Assembly (NCBI RefSeq): GCF_030268885.1
Contig: NZ_BSSA01000008.1
Span: 124,001-188,000, forward strand
Source of the DNA: Kitasatospora phosalacinea
GTDB lineage: Bacteria; Actinomycetota; Actinomycetes; Streptomycetales; Streptomycetaceae
DNA: 64,000 bases
Direction of reading: 5' to 3'
Below the pieces are notes generated by a model. It was not told where the DNA came from and searched no databases. It saw only the letters and a list, made by a program, of their open reading frames with translations. Position numbers and translations under genes: made by a program. This document shows, piece by piece, positions 61,401 to 64,000 of the stretch (positions within the stretch are counted from its first letter, which is position 1; every line of letters begins with the position of its first letter).

Positions 61401-62891
61401 TCAGCTCTGGCCGCCGGCCAGCTTCTCGCGGAGCGCGGCCAGGGCCTCGTCCGAGGCGAGCGCGCCGGAGCCCTCGTCGCTGCTGGAGGAGTACGAGCCG
61501 CCACCGGAGACCGGGGCCTCCTCGCCGGCCTCAGCGGCGGCAGCCGCGTCGGCCTCGCGGGACTTGATGACCTGGGCCTGGTGCTGCTCGAAGCGGGCCT
61601 GGGCCTCGGCGTACTGCCGCTCCCACTCCTCGCGCTGCTTCTCGAAGCCGGGCAGCCAGTCGTTCGCCTCGGGGTCGAAGCCCTCCGGGTAGATGTAGTT
61701 GCCCTGGTCGTCGTAGGACGCGGCCATGCCGTACAGGGTCGGGTCGAACTCGACCGACGCCGGGTCGGCACCGAGGGACTCGTTGGCCTGCTTCAGCGAG
61801 AGGCTGATGCGGCGGCGCTCGAGGTCGATGTCGATGACCTTGACGAAGATCTCGTCGCCGACCTGGACGACCTGCTCCGGGATCTCGACGTGGCGCTCGG
61901 CCAGCTCGGAGATGTGGACCAGGCCCTCGATGCCCTCGTCCACGCGGACGAACGCACCGAACGGAACCAGCTTGGTGACCTTACCCGGGACGACCTGCGA
62001 GATCTGGTGGGTCCGGGCGAACTGCTGCCACGGGTCCTCCTGGGTCGCCTTCAGCGACAGGGAGACGCGCTCGCGGTCCATGTCCACGTCGAGGACCTCG
62101 ACGGTGACCTCCTGGCCGACCTCGACGACCTCGTTCGGGTGGTCGATGTGCTTCCAGGACAGCTCGGAGACGTGCACCAGACCGTCGACGCCGCCGAGGT
62201 CGACGAACGCACCGAAGTTGACGATCGAGGAGACGACGCCGGAGCGCACCTGGCCCTTCTGCAGGGTGGTGAGGAAGGTCTGGCGGACCTCGCTCTGGGT
62301 CTGCTCCAGCCAGGCGCGGCGGGACAGGACCACGTTGTTGCGGTTCTTGTCCAGCTCGATGATCTTCGCCTCGAGCTCCTTGCCCACGTAGGGCTGGAGG
62401 TCGCGGACGCGGCGCATCTCGACCAGCGAGGCCGGGAGGAAGCCGCGGAGGCCGATGTCGAGGATGAGACCACCCTTGACGACCTCGATGACGGTACCGG
62501 TGACGATGCCGTCCTCTTCCTTGATCTTCTCGATCGTGCCCCAGGCGCGCTCGTACTGCGCACGCTTCTTGGACAGGATGAGGCGACCCTCCTTGTCCTC
62601 CTTCTGGAGAACCAGGGCCTCGATGTTGTCGCCGACGGAGACAACCTCGTGGGGGTCGACGTCGTGCTTGATCGAGAGCTCGCGGGACGGGATGACACCC
62701 TCGGTCTTGTAACCGATGTCGAGGAGCACCTCGTCACGGTCGACCTTCACGATGACGCCCTCAACGATGTCGCCGTCGTTGAAGTACTTGATGGTCTCGT
62801 CGATCGCCGCGAGGAACGCGTCCGCGTCGCCGATGTCGTTGACCGCAACCTGCGGGGTGGTGCTGACAGAGGTGTCGGTGGGGCTCGTCAT
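61401..62891 (-). CDS. rpsA: 30S ribosomal protein S1
   Basis: 496 residues with four S1 RNA-binding domains at about 36-105, 123-190, 208-277 and 294-363 (each with a VxGxVxxIxxFGAFVDL-like core, e.g. GVVSSIVNFGAFVDLGG and GKVTKLVPFGAFVRVDEG). The acidic, low-complexity C-terminal tail is typical of actinobacteria, which have four domains rather than the six of E. coli. It helps mRNA binding to the 30S subunit. ATG at 62891. The leader is about 210 bases from a consensus promoter at 63109-63137, and the ATG overlaps the stop of a leader reading frame (TAATG). Confidence 0.96.
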   Translation of the reverse strand: MTSPTDTSVSTTPQVAVNDIGDADAFLAAIDETIKYFNDGDIVEGVIVKVDRDEVLLDIGYKTEGVIPSRELSIKHDVDPHEVVSVGDNIEALVLQKEDKEGRLILSKKRAQYERAWGTIEKIKEEDGIVTGTVIEVVKGGLILDIGLRGFLPASLVEMRRVRDLQPYVGKELEAKIIELDKNRNNVVLSRRAWLEQTQSEVRQTFLTTLQKGQVRSGVVSSIVNFGAFVDLGGVDGLVHVSELSWKHIDHPNEVVEVGQEVTVEVLDVDMDRERVSLSLKATQEDPWQQFARTHQISQVVPGKVTKLVPFGAFVRVDEGIEGLVHISELAERHVEIPEQVVQVGDEIFVKVIDIDLERRRISLSLKQANESLGADPASVEFDPTLYGMAASYDDQGNYIYPEGFDPEANDWLPGFEKQREEWERQYAEAQARFEQHQAQVIKSREADAAAAAEAGEEAPVSGGGSYSSSSDEGSGALASDEALAALREKLAGGQS

Positions 62892-63108
62892 TAGGAAAAG
62901 GGCTCCGGTACGGACATGAAGTCGTAGTAATGCCACGCGGAGGGCCCTGATCGCTCCCACCGAAAGCCGTACAGGCCAGAAAACGGCCCACCGGAAGGAC
63001 TCCCGCTCACGACAGGGTCCCGGTGTCCGTCTGACGACCGTGGGGTCTTCGACAGATGCGAGCGCGACCTGCTCCGTCCGAGGCGCGCAGGCCCGCAGCG
63101 CAACTTGT
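62892..63108 (-). promoter_or_regulatory. Long rpsA 5' leader
   Basis: About 210 transcribed bases without an obvious close ribosome-binding site for rpsA. A 70-codon frame starts at TTG 63103, just at the predicted transcription start, and ends TAA 62893-62891 on the rpsA ATG. S1 autoregulates its own leader in other bacteria, so a folded control region is plausible. Confidence 0.45.
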
Positions 63109-63137
63109 AGCATACGGGGACACCCAGGCACGGTCAA
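63109..63137 (-). promoter_or_regulatory. Consensus rpsA promoter
   Basis: Minus-strand TTGACC (63137-63132) and TATGCT (63114-63109) with a 17-base spacer, the housekeeping sigma (HrdB) pattern. Transcription should start near 63102. It is the best promoter in the window. Confidence 0.82.
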
Positions 63138-63311
63138 CGTCGAAGCCGACGAGACCGGTAGAGGCCGGGACGGATCAGGCCATATCCTCCGAAAGCGCAC
63201 CTCGCGGTGGCTGGAACACCGGCCCTACCCCGGATGCCACGGCCCGACCCGGTTCCCGTACAGGACCGGCTCCGCAGCAGCAGCGCTTCCGCAAGCCCAT
63301 AGCCTACTTGA

Positions 63312-63343
63312 CGTCCCGCCCCGGCTCGCGCCGGGGGCGGGAC
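63312..63343. terminator. Hairpin upstream of the methyltransferase gene
   Basis: GTCCCGCCCCGG pairs with CCGGGGGCGGGAC with one bulged G and a 6-base loop. It lies 50 bases before the ATG on the plus strand, so it could be a leader structure or an insulator between divergent transcripts. Confidence 0.5.
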
Positions 63344-63392
63344 CCGCCCCCGGCCCAGAGCGGCCCTCCCGACGCACCAGGTGACGAACTCC

Positions 63393-64000
63393 ATGACCCA
63401 CTCCACCCCCGCACCCGACGACTACGACCCCGCCGGGTACGACGTCCCCTCCGCACCCCGGCCGGTGGACGAGGAGGAGGACGGCGACGAGGCGCTGCGG
63501 CGGGAGGCCGGGGAGCAGGAGTCGAGCCGGGCCAGCCGGCACTGGTGGGACCGCAACGCCGACGACTACCAGGACGAGCACGGCGAGTTCCTCGGCGACG
63601 ACCGGTTCACCTGGTGCCCGGAGGGCGTGGACGAGGCCGAGGCCCGGCTGCTCGGCGACCCGGCCGGGCTGAAGGGCGCGGACGTGCTGGAGATCGGCTC
63701 CGGTGCCGCGCAGTGCTCGCGCTGGCTGGCCGCGCAGGGCGCCCGCCCGGTCGCGCTGGACATCTCCTACCGGCAGTTGCAGCACTCCCGCCGGATCGAC
63801 CTGGGCCGCGGCCTGGAGCCCGTCGCCGTGGTGCAGGCGGACGCGGCGGTGCTGCCGTTCGCCGACGGCTCCTTCGACCACGCCTGCTCGGCGTACGGCG
63901 CGGTGCCGTTCAGCGCGGACACCGGGCGGCTGATGCGCGAGGTGCACCGGGTGCTGCGGCCCGGCGGGCGCTGGGTGTTCTCGGTGACCCACCCGATCCG
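63393..64000 (+). CDS. Class I SAM-dependent methyltransferase, 3' end beyond window
   Basis: At least 202 residues, open to the window edge. An acidic N-terminal extension (DYDPAGYDVPSAPRPVDEEEDG) is followed by SRHWWDRNADDYQDEHGEFLGDDRF. The SAM-binding motif is DVLEIGSGAAQCSRWL, motif II ALDISYRQLQHSRR, and the Asp-rich QADAAVLPFADGSFDHACSAYG with LRPGGRWVFSVTHPI typical of methyltransferase type 11. ATG at 63393 with AGGTGA seven bases upstream. Divergent from rpsA, as in other streptomycetes; substrate unknown. Confidence 0.88.
   Translation, partial: MTHSTPAPDDYDPAGYDVPSAPRPVDEEEDGDEALRREAGEQESSRASRHWWDRNADDYQDEHGEFLGDDRFTWCPEGVDEAEARLLGDPAGLKGADVLEIGSGAAQCSRWLAAQGARPVALDISYRQLQHSRRIDLGRGLEPVAVVQADAAVLPFADGSFDHACSAYGAVPFSADTGRLMREVHRVLRPGGRWVFSVTHPI

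Overview
The window is very GC-rich, densely packed actinobacterial DNA with GTG and TTG starts. Gene content and gene order point to Streptomycetaceae (Streptomyces or Kitasatospora): a sulfur-assimilation block in the order sulfite reductase, small zinc ribbon, cysH, cysC, cysD, cysN, ssuABC, cbiX; an SAV2148-type HEPN protein; a DUF574-type methyltransferase; a TreY/TreZ pair; and coaE near rpsA. I saw no rRNA, tRNA, CRISPR array, transposase or phage module. It reads as ordinary chromosome, with a palindromic intergenic repeat as the only mobile-looking element.

Layout. 1-2.2 kb: the end of ureC, then agmatine deiminase. 2.2-4.5 kb: a GntR divergon with two small genes, then a TetR regulator. 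4.5-4.75 kb: a palindromic repeat with a tandemly amplified end. 4.8-8.7 kb: a PP2C-like protein, then a secreted protein with DUF3105 and DUF305 proteins (probable metal-related envelope proteins). 8.8-13 kb: a divergent MFS/MarR pair and the DNA alkylation repair operon (Ada/AlkA plus Ogt). 13-15.7 kb: an RsgA GTPase and a BrkB-type membrane protein. 15.9-25.8 kb: the sulfur block, preceded by a cysteine leader peptide. It covers sulfate activation (CysDN, CysC), APS reduction (CysH), sulfite reduction (Sir), sulfonate uptake (SsuABC) and the chelatase expected to make siroheme for Sir.

25.7-33.2 kb: an SMP-30-like secreted protein, an XRE regulator, several hypotheticals, a MarR regulator, a DEAD-box helicase and a cold-shock protein. 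33.5-38.4 kb: two divergent MMPL/RND exporters around a cluster of ACTTGCC/GGCAAGT half-sites. 38.5-42.6 kb: a phosphotransferase, a lipoprotein polysaccharide deacetylase, a DEDDh exonuclease and the HEPN protein. 43-50.3 kb: glycogen/trehalose metabolism (GlgX, TreY, TreZ) with an SDR between them. 50.3-52.6 kb: a split transketolase divergent from soxR across a SoxR-box palindrome. 52.6-61 kb: a methyltransferase, a sulfurtransferase, two more MMPL exporters, CoaE and an MBL-fold hydrolase. 61.3-64 kb: rpsA with a strong terminator and promoter, and a methyltransferase cut by the window end.

The points most worth a second look are the SoxR box beside a split transketolase, the CX4C spacing in the iron-sulfur motif of CysH, the urease lacking its flap cysteine, the cysteine attenuator ahead of the sulfur operon, and a small ORF with a very strong ribosome-binding site upstream of rsgA. 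All family assignments come from reading motifs by eye; no database search was possible.
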